Shown here: positions 1 through 11,401 of the stretch, in pieces
Position numbering within the stretch: the first letter of the stretch is position 1
Layout of the letters: every line of letters begins with the position of its first letter
Assembly: GCA_022225965.2 (NCBI GenBank)
Contig: JAKJXP020000001.1
Span: 744,001 to 808,000, forward strand
Source: Diatrype stigma
Lineage: Eukaryota > Ascomycota > Sordariomycetes > Xylariales > Diatrypaceae
Length of the DNA: 64,000 bases
Direction: 5' to 3'
Position numbers and translations under genes: made by a program
Notes under the pieces: generated by a model
What the model was told of the DNA's origin: nothing
Seen by the model: the letters and a program-made list of their open reading frames with translations, nothing else
Database searches by the model: none

Positions 1-796
1 ACTTCCCGAGCCTGGGCATGAGGTAATACCTACAAGCTAAGCTAGAGGTTGCTTGCTACGTACGAAGTACATACTACATAGTGACCTCTATTTACCCCTT
101 GTGGGGTTTCGGTTTCACGGACCGGCCCGTCGAACGAGACCGGGCGAACCGGTGACTGGACGCGAGTCAATCTAGTCGGATATATAGTATAACTTACTTA
201 CTATTTGTATCGTATATGACGATACCCACTCTTTTTCTGTTCTTTTCTTGTCTTGTTATGGCTTATACTACCTTTCCCTTTCCTTTCACTACAGGGATCG
301 CTGGTAGATTGGCCTTACTTCAATATATTTACGAATCTCTCTCTCTTTTCAAGCAAGCAGTTATATCACGCAAGCAGTTAGAAACCAGGGTTGTCCGGGC
401 ATGACGAGGTTGTCGGCGTGTATAGCATTTATAGGTACAACCATTTCAAATTTGCCTATTAAGATAAATGTATGATATATTATGCGTCTGTGTGTTCGCT
501 ATACCGGCCGAGTAGGAATATATACCTGCTTGCCTAGATAGTTTCCACTTTCCCAAGCAGCATTTACTGATTATAACCCCTTTTCCCCTATCCAACTGTA
601 ACACTACCCCATTAACTGATTAGCGAACCAACCCAAACCTCACCACTCCGACATCATACACCCCCTTTTTCTTTTGATCCACCTACCTACCTGTTCATAA
701 CCAAAGCTCATGATCCAATCCCTCTTCATCAGCTTCGGATCCCCATCCCAAGTCACATCCCATTCCAAATCACATCCCATCCCACCTCATCCCATT
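1..796. other. Non-coding left flank
   Basis: No supported gene was seen. A 62-codon ATG reading frame at 216-404 (+) begins with a hydrophobic stretch resembling a signal peptide, but it has no recognisable family and lies in T/A-rich DNA, so it is not called. The right-hand part should hold the 3' end of the chitin deacetylase transcript, which runs leftward past 797. Confidence 0.5.
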
Positions 797-2438
797 TTAA
801 ACCCGGCGATACCAGTTCCCCGCCGGATCGCCCAAGCACTCGCCCACCGTGACCGTGCGGTACCCCGCCGCCGCGAGGTACTCCAGCATGTGGCGCGTCA
901 GCGTCGTGGCCGACTGCTCGTGGATGTCGTGGGCGATGGCGAGGGCGCTGTCGCCATCATCGCCGTCGGGCGTCTTGCCTGCGAAGAAGGCGTCGAAGGC
1001 GGCGATGGCCACCTGGATCTCGTCGGCGCCCGTGTGCAGGTAGTCGGTGGTGTCGAGGTCGAAGTAGACGACGTGGTAGCCGAGTGCGGCCAGGTCGGCC
1101 TGGCACCCGCTCTCGGCCGTGCACGACGAGTACGGCGGCCGCATGTAGGTCGGGATCAGCCCGCCCAGCACGTTCCGAAGCGCCATCTCGTTCTTGACCA
1201 TCTCGTCGCGCCGCCGCGCCGACGAGATGGCGCTGAGGTCCGCGTGCGACCACGTGTGCGAGGCGATTTGGTGCCCTTCCTCGTACATTCGTCTGGAGTA
1301 AGAAAAGGGGGAGAATTAAGTTAGTCGCCATAATACGAGCAGTAAATTAGTCCTTCGTATTTAATGTTTACCCCACCCACCCCCGTTCCCCCTCTGTTTT
1401 CTTCCTTTTCTTTTCTCTTTACGCGGCAGTCCCAGTGGTCAGGACTACACATATAACCCAGCCCCGTCTCACGCCAAAGCCAAACTCCAAAAACTCACCG
1501 GATGACACCTGGCCACGGCGTAGCCGGATCGTCGATCTCGCCCTTGTTATTATTGACGCCGGTGACGAAGAAGGTAGCCTTGGCGCCGTCGTGTTCCGCC
1601 AGCAGGTCTAGCAGGCCGGCCGTGAACTCGCCGGGCCCGTCATCGTACGTCAGGGCCACGGTCCCGGGCGCCTCGCACGCGTAGATGCCGCCGCCGCCCA
1701 CCAGCACCCGGCCCAGCGGCGGCCGCGCCACCGCCGACGTATTAGAGCCTCCCGGTACCCTGTTGGCATCGCACGCCGGCCCGAACAAGAACAGGCAGTC
1801 CGGCGCTTTGCAGTGCTCGGCTGTCGTTCCGCAGTATCTGGATTGTGAGGTCGGATGTCGGTTAGATATGGTGTGGTGTAGTAGTGGATGAGTGAGTGTC
1901 CTGATGGATGTCGTATATATGTGTATACACGCGTAAATGGATCGATGAGGGGGGGGGGGACGGATCCAACTGCCTAGATTGGGAAGAGTGGGAAGGAAAA
2001 GCTCACCCAGAAACTGAGCAGCATTCTGTCTCCGAACACGAAACGTTTCCGAAGTCAGGGCCACATCTACCCTCATCGTCATCATCATCGTCGTCGTCGT
2101 CACCATTATTCGCCACGCAGGTGCCAAACTCGGGCTGGCAGCCAGTGCCGCAGTAAGAGGTCGTGGTACCGCAGTATCCGCTGACAGTATAGTTTCTCAG
2201 CGATATGTGCCGTCGGAACATCTTCAGGTTATAAGACTACTCACTACTGCGAGCAGCAACTCAGGCCGGAAGGACAGGTATAACCGCCGGTGCCTGCCCC
2301 CACCGTGCCGCAGGTATTATCCGGGGAGACCACCCCCTGGCGCCGGGAAAGCCATGGCGAAATGCTAGAGGCAGACACAACTCCGGCGGCGAGGTTGCCT
2401 CCAGACAGACTTAGGTATGTTAGAGCGAAGGGCCTCAT
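797..2438 (-). CDS. Chitin/polysaccharide deacetylase with two CBM18 chitin-binding modules
   Basis: Secreted enzyme predicted to remove acetyl groups from chitin, acting at the cell wall or on chitin fragments. Proposed exons are 2245-2438, 2007-2180, 1499-1837 and 797-1292; they join in phase to give 400 aa. Residues 1-22 look like a signal peptide. CBM18 module 1 (about 43-86) and module 2 (about 103-146) show the cysteine pattern of hevein-like domains, and are separated by a linker with nine consecutive Asp. The NodB domain (about 180-395) has TYDDGP (motif 1, metal and base Asp), SHTWSH with metal-binding His248 and His252, RPPYSS (motif 3), and IAHDIHEQ holding the C-terminal catalytic His. 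The start ATG at 2438 is the first in frame; the frame is open further upstream but only from a TTG. The family call is firm. Chitin specificity is inferred from the CBM18 modules. Each of the first two introns splits a CBM18 module. Confidence 0.9.
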
Positions 2439-5400
2439 CTCGTCTAGCTGGGGAGGCGTAAACGAATGTGCTGGGTGCAAACGAATGTACGATGATGGAA
2501 TCGGCTCGGGGACGGAAAGGGGGGGAAGAGGTAGAAAGAAAAAGTAGACCGGGGGATCCAGCTAACCATTATATATATATCATCTCAGGTGTACGCAAGG
2601 TTCTCGCACTCTAAGGATGGATTGGACATCATTATGTAGTCGGCATGGTACTACTACTGCCCTTTGGGACCTACCACCACCCTGAATAAGAGAGCAATCC
2701 CATCAATACGGCCATACAAGGGTTAGCTCCACCTCTCTGCCTTTGCATGAGGACTTGAGCGAAGCCCACGAAAAGAAGAAAACCAGGAACGGAAGTGGTT
2801 GTCTACAGGAAGCTGACCATGCAGGCGCTCGCCAATCGTAACAGGGCATATGACAAGCCCACCTCTACTATTTTCGTCGCCGGGGTTGAACAAAACCAAC
2901 GAGAACAAGGGTATGTATGCATGTTTGTATGACCCGAGTCATTGGACAGTAAGGGATCGAGAATATTGTTTTGGCCTGGGAGGAGGAGTGCTGACTGGTC
3001 AGAAAAGGGGGTATCTCGAGTGCTGCCCGCCCGCCTGCAAGCCTCCTACCAGCTGCATATCTGAAAATACGACATGCCCAGGCCGGGAATAGTGACGAAA
3101 TATCAGTCGATACACATGCTGCCCACGTAGCCAATGATCACTGGCATATGCCTGATGTGTATTAGGGCAAGCGTATAGGTGCATGTATATGTTAGACAAC
3201 ACGACAGAGATGGGCAAGTAGCCTTAATGCTGCTCGACCTCTCCACCCCCACCTTTGTACCGACCATCTCAGGATTCCGGTGGAACGGGAAAAGGAATAT
3301 ATAAGCCTATGTAGACGAAGCAAGCCATGCAACCTGGGTTACAACGTGCACCTCCTCCTCAGCCTCGAGGAAAGCATCTACTTGGCGCTTACTAGTTGGA
3401 ATTAAAGGAGGGAATCTCAAATTTCAGACGCGGGGGAGATTTCAATGGTTATTTGTCAATACGCACGTGTAGTGTCTGGCAGTATAGTATTCAGTGGCAT
3501 TTCTTAAATTCTTCCCATATATATACCGGTCAACCTCGATCACAGCGGCTATGAGTATTGCGATGATCTTAATGACATGATGAGGCTGGGTCCCCACTAC
3601 GTACTCTATAGTGATAGGTAGGTACCATGAGCCCCTGAAGCTGGGGAACGCCTCTCGGTTGCCAAGCCGAGATCGATGAAATTACCAGGGCATGCCAGGA
3701 ACCATCCGCCGCCAGAGCCGGGGTTGGGACTGCAACCTCACAGGTTCGCACCGACAATACGAAAGGTTAGGTAGTAGCGAACTACGTATTCAGGTGCTCT
3801 GATAGAGGCCACTGATTGATGATGTGCATAGGCTAAGGCAGTCGTGTGTTGGCTTTGGGACATGCAGGAATGATCAGCTCGAGGATAGGAAAAGAAAAGA
3901 GAGTTGCTGAGAAACCCTCTTGGCTGCGTGGATGCTGGGCTACTTACCTACCAAATATAAATGAAATTTGCAGGATGACCGTAGGGAGGCTACGCATATA
4001 CTTACATATGGGGATGGTTCGAAAACAATTTGAAGGGGGGACGGGCGGGCAGGAGGTTTCTCGATGATATATCTCTGCCGCCTTGGTGACTATATGGCTG
4101 TGCTTGGGTAAGACAATGCAGCATTTTTGAAGTAGTGATCACCTTCACTGATTATCAAGTGGAAGGCCAACAACAACACCTGCACCTGCAGCAAGTAAGT
4201 ATGGCGGCTCGGCTACTCGCATTGGACTATGCACGCATTATCGAGGTATACCACTAAGGCTGCGGCGGAGAGGCGACGAGGCAATGGTCCAATCCTTCAA
4301 AAACGTTTGCCAGCGTGCTGACTATATAGTGCTATTGCATAGGCCAAGCAGGGCTTGGACTCGTGTATGCAGTAGGTGAGATCGGATATGAAAGCGAAGG
4401 ATGAAGATTAGGCCAAGTTGATCGCAAAGTGATGCGCTAAAGACCACGGCTAAACAAGCGTAAGAGAACAACGATCTTGGCTGGTTCTTGGGAGGAAAGG
4501 AAAAGAAACAAAGCCTGATGCTGTAGTTGTCTTAGGCAAGGAAGGGTTATAAAGACTTTGGTCTCCATCCATTGTCATGGGCTATAGCTATTTACCTAGT
4601 ATATTTGCAATTGATAACCCTATGCCTGCCACTCACCTGCGTAGGCGATGTGAAGCATCCATGGATATAAGGGAGTCCAACTCATGATGATTGGTTGACG
4701 TTGCTTACGTACGTATACTGGGATCTCATAAGCCACAACGTCGTGGCTGTGGTGGTGTTGGGTAACGTTATGAGAACCAACCCCCCTATTCTTGGAGAAT
4801 GCTCTCTTCTCCAGGTCGCGATCGTCTAATTGTTGGCTTAGAGAGCAAGGCTACTGCAACAAGAACCACCTGCCTGCCCTGTGGCCATAGTGTGCCTGTC
4901 GGGCTCTCGGGCTGTCGGGTTGATAGTCCAAGACTCGATTCTGCCATTGGTACCTAGCGAACTACGTCCCGAAGCGAGCGGCAAAGACGGCGGGCTGGAC
5001 GTATGTAGTCATCATATGGTAATTGCATGGCCCCCATACTTTCTGCAAAACACCTACGTATGTATGTACATATCTGATCTATCATCGTGAGATTCCCTAG
5101 TTAGCTGCACGTTCGGTAGTGACAAACACGTAATAACGGGTATTGTCGAAGGTCGGCATTCACTTATTCACTTACACGCTGGCTTACACGCTGAGCGAAG
5201 TATATCCCAACTGCGTCGCTTCGCAAACCTGTCAGTCTTGTTCACAGTTGAAGATTAAGATTGAAAAAAAGAGAAATTCTCCATAATACATACCTCTATA
5301 TCTAGGCCGTTGGTATACGATTCTAGCGTCCACTATATATAGAAACCATGCGCCGCAAATACAGCCCGGCCTTCGACGGACCTTCGTAGCCAGCAGTCAG

Positions 5401-6620
5401 CAGTACTTTTTGCAGTACTTTTTTACCGCTCACGCCACTTAAAAGGCTTAGTGAATGGCACAGCGGGCACAGCGGGCACAGCGGGCACGGCGGGCATAGC
5501 GATAGTTCTCTTAGCGTAACGGCACGAGGCTGCTGCCATCCAGTGTCATCGGGTCGGCTTGGGGAGAGCATTCGGTGCAGACACGACAGAATATACTGAA
5601 TGGGGTTATTAATGGGGGTGTCTGACAGTCCTGGACAGCCCTAAGCCCCCATCGAAGCGTCACACCATCGTTAGGCTGTGTTGGTGCGTGTATGTGGTTG
5701 CCATTAATTCGGGTAGAATATAACTAAGGCAACCCGCGCCGCAATTGCAAGTCTAGGTGTTAGATATGGATATACTAAGGTATGTAGGTAGACACCTAGT
5801 ATAGATATATGTAGATATATCTACACGTTCCCTCCTTTGTTGTTATGACATTATAGCCCTAGCAATCCCGCAATCCCCCCTGAACCCTCCCCCTACCCTA
5901 CGTACAGTTATATCTCGAAACGACGCCGGACTTCGTTTGCCACAGACGCGTAGACGCCAGACGTCAAGCCAAGACGCATTGAATTAGGGATCCACGCGAC
6001 ATCCTTCCCGATTCACCCTTAGCCGCTCAACCAGGAGGGCGCAGTTGAACCACGTACGCAATTTGCAACAAGAAGCGACGCAGCCAAGCTCCGTAGCAAG
6101 AACCGCCATCACCACCATAACACACTATTGCCCTATTGTCCTATTGCCGTCCATCCGCCAAGGACTGAGTAGTAGTAGTTGTAGTAGTGAACAGCAGGTA
6201 GTCACTAGACCGTCCAGAACCGTCCCCCGATCGATCGACCACCATCAGCTGTTTGGACCTACCAAGAGACAAAGAAGGGAAAGAAGGTGGTAACGAAAGC
6301 CAGGTTACATACCTATAGGTACATACCAACCTACCGAACTAATACCTACCGAACAATACGTTGGAGAGGATTGGAGGACAGGCCCCAAGAGACATGGTTA
6401 GCGCCGAATCTTAATTCAATTCAACACGAACAGGACAATACGGAATCTACATACCAGATACCAGCGACAGACCAGTAACACACCGGACTTTGGTGCTCCT
6501 CCCGCGCTGTGGACGTCTGACGGCCTTTCCTTTCCGCTTCGTGCTTGCCGCTTGCCGCTTGCCGCATCCCGCATCCCTTTTCTACCCTCCCTCCCCTTCC
6601 TTCGCTTCACACCTTTGGAA
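2439..6620. other. 4.2 kb intergenic region without a supported gene
   Basis: This lies between two divergent genes and should contain both promoters. Both strands carry only short reading frames with no recognisable protein. It contains a 9-bp tandem repeat at 5461-5496. Just before it, gcagtactttt occurs twice, at about 5399 and 5412. The stretch before 6621 is probably the leader of the lipid phosphatase mRNA and holds a tiny upstream frame (ATG at 6394, six codons). Confidence 0.5.
5461..5496. repeat. Short tandem repeat, 9-bp unit x4
   Basis: The unit cagcgggca is repeated three times exactly, and the fourth copy has one change (cggcgggca). It lies in non-coding DNA; read on the minus strand it would encode a Cys-Pro-Leu repeat, which I do not consider a real gene. 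Confidence 0.9.
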
Positions 6621-8261
6621 ATGCCCGATGAAGACTACGGCAGCGCCCTACTCCCTCGCATCACGCATCCGTACAACGAAATGAAAGATTCCATCGCCGG
6701 CTCGAGGCCGAAGGCTGGCATGAACAAGATCAGTCTTGTTCAAACCTTGTCCTATGTCTTCGACTGGGTCATCCTCATCATCGTCGGTGTCATTGGCGTC
6801 ATCCTGGGAAATGTCACGCCCAACAAGAGGCCGTTCAGTCTGCAAGATCCTAATATATCGTAAGTTCTCGCCTCGCCCTAGGTAGCTCTAATTACTAGTA
6901 CTAGTCCCAAGCCCGATCTCAATTACAATCCCACCTGCCATTAGATTTGCCTTCGCATCGGGTTGGAGCCGTTGGCAACTGGAAATAGAAACAAACACGA
7001 CGCTAACCCCTTTCTTTCCCACTTTGTTAGATTCCCCTTCACCGAACATGAGACGGTCACCTCGATGTGGCTGCTCATCTGCAATGCCGTGATCCCTGTG
7101 GTCATCATCCTCGTGGTGACGCTCGTCTTCGTGCCGGGCCCGACGGTACCGCCGGGCACGCCCAAGGCCATGATCTGGAAGCGCAAGCTGTGGGAGCTGC
7201 ACATGGGATGGCTGGGCCTCGCGCTGGCGCTCATGTGCGCCTGGATCATCACCCAGGGCATGAAGAACCTGTTCGGCAAGCCGCGCCCGGACCTGCTCAC
7301 GCGCTGCCAGCCCGACCTTGTCAACTGGGCCCAGCACGTCGTCGGCTTCCATACCCCCACCGATACTGGCGCCAACATGACCGACGGCCCATACAACGGC
7401 CAGCTCGTCGCCGCCACCATCTGCCAGAACCCCGACCGCGCCCTCCTCGATGACGGCTTCCGCAGTTACCCCTCGGGCCACTCCAGCTCCGCCGCCGCCG
7501 GCCTGATCTACACGTCCCTGCTGCTCGCCAGCAAGTTCGCCATTACCATCCCCTTCGTGCCCCACTCCTCGGCCACCAGCGACGAAGGCAACGCGTCGGC
7601 TTTCCCCTCGCGCATGCGCAACGGCGCCGCGTCGCGATCGAACACTCAGACGGCAGCGGAAGAAGAGGAGTTGACGTACTCGAATGACCCCAAGGTGGCG
7701 CGGGAGCTCTCGACGCACAACACCAAGGTGCTCGCGGTGCGACGGCAGGCGGCGGCGCCGCCCATTTACCTGCTCGTGGTGGCGGTGCTGCCGTTCTTCA
7801 CATCGATCTTCGTGGCGAGCTCGCGGTGGTTTGACTTCCGGCACCACGGGTTCGACATCCTGTTCGGCTACATCATCGGCACCATTACGGCCTGGTTCTC
7901 GTTCCGCTACTATCACCTGCCCATCAGCTCGGGCGCCGGCTGGGCCTGGGGCCCCCGCAGCCACGACAAGGCCTTCTGGGCCGGCGTCGGCTCCTACAGC
8001 TACGCCACCGACCGCCACCACTGGAATAGCCCCGGCGACGTCGAGGAGCGCATGGCCCCGCCGCTGTCGTCTTCGGTCATGCCGGGGCCAGGGCTGGGAG
8101 CACCGGTGCCGATGCCACGATCGCGGACAACGACGCATTCTGACGAGGACGACGTCGACGATATCGAGATGCGGCCCCAGCACGGCCGCCCGCCGCGGCG
8201 CCCGCAAGAATACGACTCGCTGGAGTACAGGGGCGCCGCGGGCCGAGAGAACAGCTTCTGA
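6621..8261 (+). CDS. PAP2-family lipid phosphatase (DPP1/LPP1-like)
   Basis: Integral membrane phosphatase predicted to dephosphorylate diacylglycerol pyrophosphate and phosphatidic acid. Exons 6621-6859 and 7031-8261 give 489 aa; the join rebuilds a Ser codon and runs through NIS-FPFTEHE. All three PAP2 signatures are present: KNLFGKPRP (about 158-166, the K-x6-R-P motif), PSGHSS (227-232) with its catalytic-site His, and SR-x5-H-x3-D (344-355), whose His is the expected nucleophile. Several hydrophobic segments precede and surround these, including one at about 28-45 and one at about 90-115. A polar loop of roughly 70 residues, rich in Ser, Thr and Glu, sits between motifs 2 and 3, and the C-terminal tail is acidic and proline-rich. 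The start is the first ATG in frame. The family call is secure; which lipid is the main substrate, and DPP1 versus LPP1 orthology, cannot be told from the sequence. Confidence 0.93.
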
Positions 8262-10150
8262 TGAGTCGAGCCTTGACGCCATAAAGAGAAATAATTACAT
8301 CACATCAAATCAAATCAAATCACGGGCAAATAAGGATGGGATAGAGAAGATGTATGACTTCATGGATTTTATGGATATTGATGGATTTTCATCAGTGGCT
8401 CTGGCGTGCTATTGTTCTTTTTCTTGTTTTACGCAGAAAAGGAAACCAGATAGGCAGGCGAGCATGCATGTGGGCAAGCGCGCGGTTTTTGTGATTTTGA
8501 GAGCGAGTTTGTGTACTAAGTAGGAGGGTAGGGCGTGGGTATGGCGTATACTCGTGAATGTTTGTTCGCTTTTTTGTTTCGGCTTGTTAGAGGAAGAGAA
8601 GAGAAAGAAAAGAAAGACTTCAGATGCGAAGTTTACACACAAGATACACAGTTTGGGTGTGCCAGATAGTGAAAAGTTGACGATGATACGGGATATCTGG
8701 CTCTTACAGCTCAGGTTATATCAGAAATAAGAATCTGCTAGGGCTTGACTGACTGACTGGACTGGACTCTCGCTGACTGTTACGGGGGGGCATCATCGAA
8801 ATATGTACGCAGGCTCTGTTCCGTGTAGTGGAGGAGGGGGGCTATGAGTGATACATATTACAATTACGCAAGTTGAGTAGAATGAGACCCCGAGGCCTTG
8901 GTGACTCCATAGTCCAGCCCCCTTTCTCTATATGATGGGATCCGGGCCGTTATGTGAGGTCTCTTCCGCCTTATATTGTGCTCGATGTATTAACTTCCCG
9001 CCGCTTACCACCGAGATATATATTACTAGTTATATGTAGTTATGTGTGTTTAATAAGATTGTACTACTCGGGCTGACCAGAACAGACTCAACTGAGCAAA
9101 TGTGAAAGTTCAGAGTTGCCTCAGCCACCCCCCCTTCACCCCTATACCAAACCCCCAACTTTGGATGTGGTTTGCATTCGTAGTCGATAAGCGGGTGATG
9201 ATGGTATTGTGGGTGTTGAGCTGGATATTTACGCATATTACCACCTGTAGAGATATATAGCAGATTGCATTCATAATACTATCTATCATAACATCTTGAA
9301 ACGGACATACGACCGACATCCATAGGAAAAGGGGGGAAAGGCAATGAATGTTGGCTGAGTACCGACCTATATGATTATACCGACTCCAATGGCCTGTTTC
9401 CTTGCTTGCGAATCTGCTTCTCTTGATTGAACCAGAGCCCCTTCCTGCTTTTTCACCTATTATATATATTCGGCGTAGTTTCCATCAACTCTTGCTGGCC
9501 TTGTAGTGTAATGCCACCATGTTCGTCGCCAAAACCCCTAGATCTCGATATAGTATAGCCAGAGGCAGCATATCTACAGTTATTACGCTAGGTAGTCAAT
9601 TTCCTTTTTCGTTTCATCATATCATGGAATTTTGTGCATTTTGGAAAAAATCCTATAGGGGAATCTCTTTCTCCGCCCTTTCTCTCTTTCGCGGGACGCC
9701 GTTACATGGGATGATTGATTGAGCAAACACACAGCACAACACGACACAACACCAACCAAGAACCCTTTCTTTCTCTATAACGCCGGGCACTGTACCGTTA
9801 TGTGTGACCGCCGCATACCTATTGTGTGTGCCAAAGAGAAAAAACGATGACAGACAAAAATAACCTAACAAGAACCCTAACAGTCATCATCATCATCCTC
9901 CTTCCTAAACCATATATGCGTACGACCAAGGGTCCTCGTCTCGTTTCGGAGAGATATTCAGCCCCTGATTCTCTTTCTTTTATTCATTCATCATCCTTCT
10001 CCCTTATTCATTACACCTCAATCCCACACATTTCGTCATCTGGCCTTCTGGCATGAGGCCTGCCGACCTGCATGCATGCCTGCCTGTAACTCCGCGTGGT
10101 CGCTGATGGTATTCAGGTAAGAGGTGGATTGATGGGGGTATATCCCTTCA
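8262..10150. other. Intergenic region between convergent genes
   Basis: The neighbouring genes converge here, so this contains both 3' ends. It is T/A-rich with scattered short frames, none with a recognisable product. No RNA gene or repeat of note was seen. Confidence 0.5.
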
Positions 10151-11401
10151 TCAGCCAACAACGTGCATAGCATCCCCACCCGCACCGACGACGAGCTGGT
10201 GACCCCCTAGGCCGGCGGCGGGGGCGGCCTCGGGGATCTCGTCGTCGTCGAGCACGTCCACATCATCGTCATCGAGGTCGTCGTCGTCGTCATCGTCGTC
10301 GTCGAGGCCGTCGACGTCGTCCTTGAAGCCGCTGTCGACCTCGAGCTTGCGCAGGCGGCGGAGCATCCCCGTGCGCTGGCCGTTCTGCCAGCGGACGAGG
10401 GCGGCGGGGGCGTGGACCTTGAAGCCGTAGACGCGGGGCACGTAGCGCTCGGGCGTCTTGGGCGGCACCAGCGCCGGGTAGACCTGGAACATGATGTTGT
10501 GGAACGAGGTGCCGAAGTAGGCCCCGTCGATGGCCGCGTGCCGCGACGACTTGGGGTTGTACACGTCCTCGCACCGCGCGCAGTACAGCTTCACGGCCTT
10601 CTGGTTCGGCGCGTCCGTGGGGCCCATCGGCAGTAAGGGGTGCGACCGGCAGAACACCCGCGGGCACTTGCCGAAGTCGGCTTTCTTGTACTTGTCGAGC
10701 TGTGAAAGTGAAAGCGAAAGCGGTCAGCCAACCAGTTCAGTCAGTCAGTTTGCCGGCCAGCCGGCCAAGCAGCCACTGGCTCCGTCCTCATCTCCTGTAT
10801 CTCTTCTATGTCCTACACCATACCCCCCAAGGGAATCGAACGTAGATTGGAAGTCCTGCTATGCAGGCTTCTCAACAAGGGTTATATAAGCGTACCATCT
10901 TGGCCAGACCTCGGGTCGTGACGATATAGCGGGCGTGTATCAGACCGTACAGGTGGCGGGCGGACTTCTCGATGGTCTCCCGCATGTCATCGTCGCAGTC
11001 GAGGTCGAAGACGTCGGTGATGAGATCGAGGGCATATTGGTAGTACTGGACTTCGGTGTTGAGCCCGGTCAGGTTGAAGCGGTCGGTCAGGTAGTCCTCG
11101 TCGATCTCGCAGAAGTACTCGTTGCCCCGAGAGGAGATGAACTGCGCGCGCAAGAAGCTCCTCGTTAGCTGCCTTTCCATGCTTCTTTCGTTTCGGGGAT
11201 TGTTGTTCAACCCATAGCTTGGTTATATACTGAGGTAGGGGGGCAAAGGAGGGGAGAAAAGCGAGATGGAGGGTGAAAGGTGAAGGACGAAAGAAAGAAC
11301 GGACGACCAGATCAAGTATAGAACATATAAGATGCACCTACCCAATCCCGCCAATAGCTGGTATAGTCACTGTCGGACTCCGAAGCAAACTCGTCCATCA
11401 T
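10151..11401 (-). CDS. Casein kinase 2 regulatory (beta) subunit
   Basis: Regulatory subunit that dimerises and docks two catalytic CK2 alpha subunits, forming the pleiotropic Ser/Thr kinase of nucleus and cytoplasm. Exons 11342-11401, 10896-11141 and 10151-10699 join in phase to give 284 aa. The N-terminus reads MMDEFASESDSDYTSYWRDW and continues directly into FISSRGNEYFCEIDEDYL, which is diagnostic of CK2 beta. Next comes the ARHLYGLIHARYI segment. The zinc ribbon follows, with Cys pairs C-x4-C (in CPRVFC) and C-x2-C (CARC), and then PKSSRHAAIDGAYFGTSF. After about residue 235 the tail is fungal: two long Asp runs encoded by GAC/GAT repeats, then an Ala/Gly-rich end. A second ATG follows the first immediately and could equally be the start. 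The gene lies 1.2 kb from RIC1, both on the minus strand. Confidence 0.95.
10257..10316. repeat. Trinucleotide (GAC/GAT) tract coding poly-Asp in CK2 beta
   Basis: On the minus strand this tract encodes runs of nine, four and three Asp broken by Leu and Val, near the CK2 beta C-terminus. On the plus strand it reads as cgt/cat repeats. The tract is in frame, so length changes of one unit would be tolerated. Confidence 0.85.

Noticed and set aside
216..404. 62-codon frame with a hydrophobic N-terminus
   Set aside because: Possible small secreted protein, but there is no cysteine pattern, family resemblance or splice support.
6888..8282. 464-codon open frame antisense to the PAP2 phosphatase
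   Set aside because: It mirrors the GC-rich third codon positions of the real gene, shows biased Arg/Gly/Val composition and has no domain.
10800..10895. ggaatcgaacg resembling a minus-strand B box inside CK2 beta intron 2
   Set aside because: No stem pairing on either side; it is a chance match.
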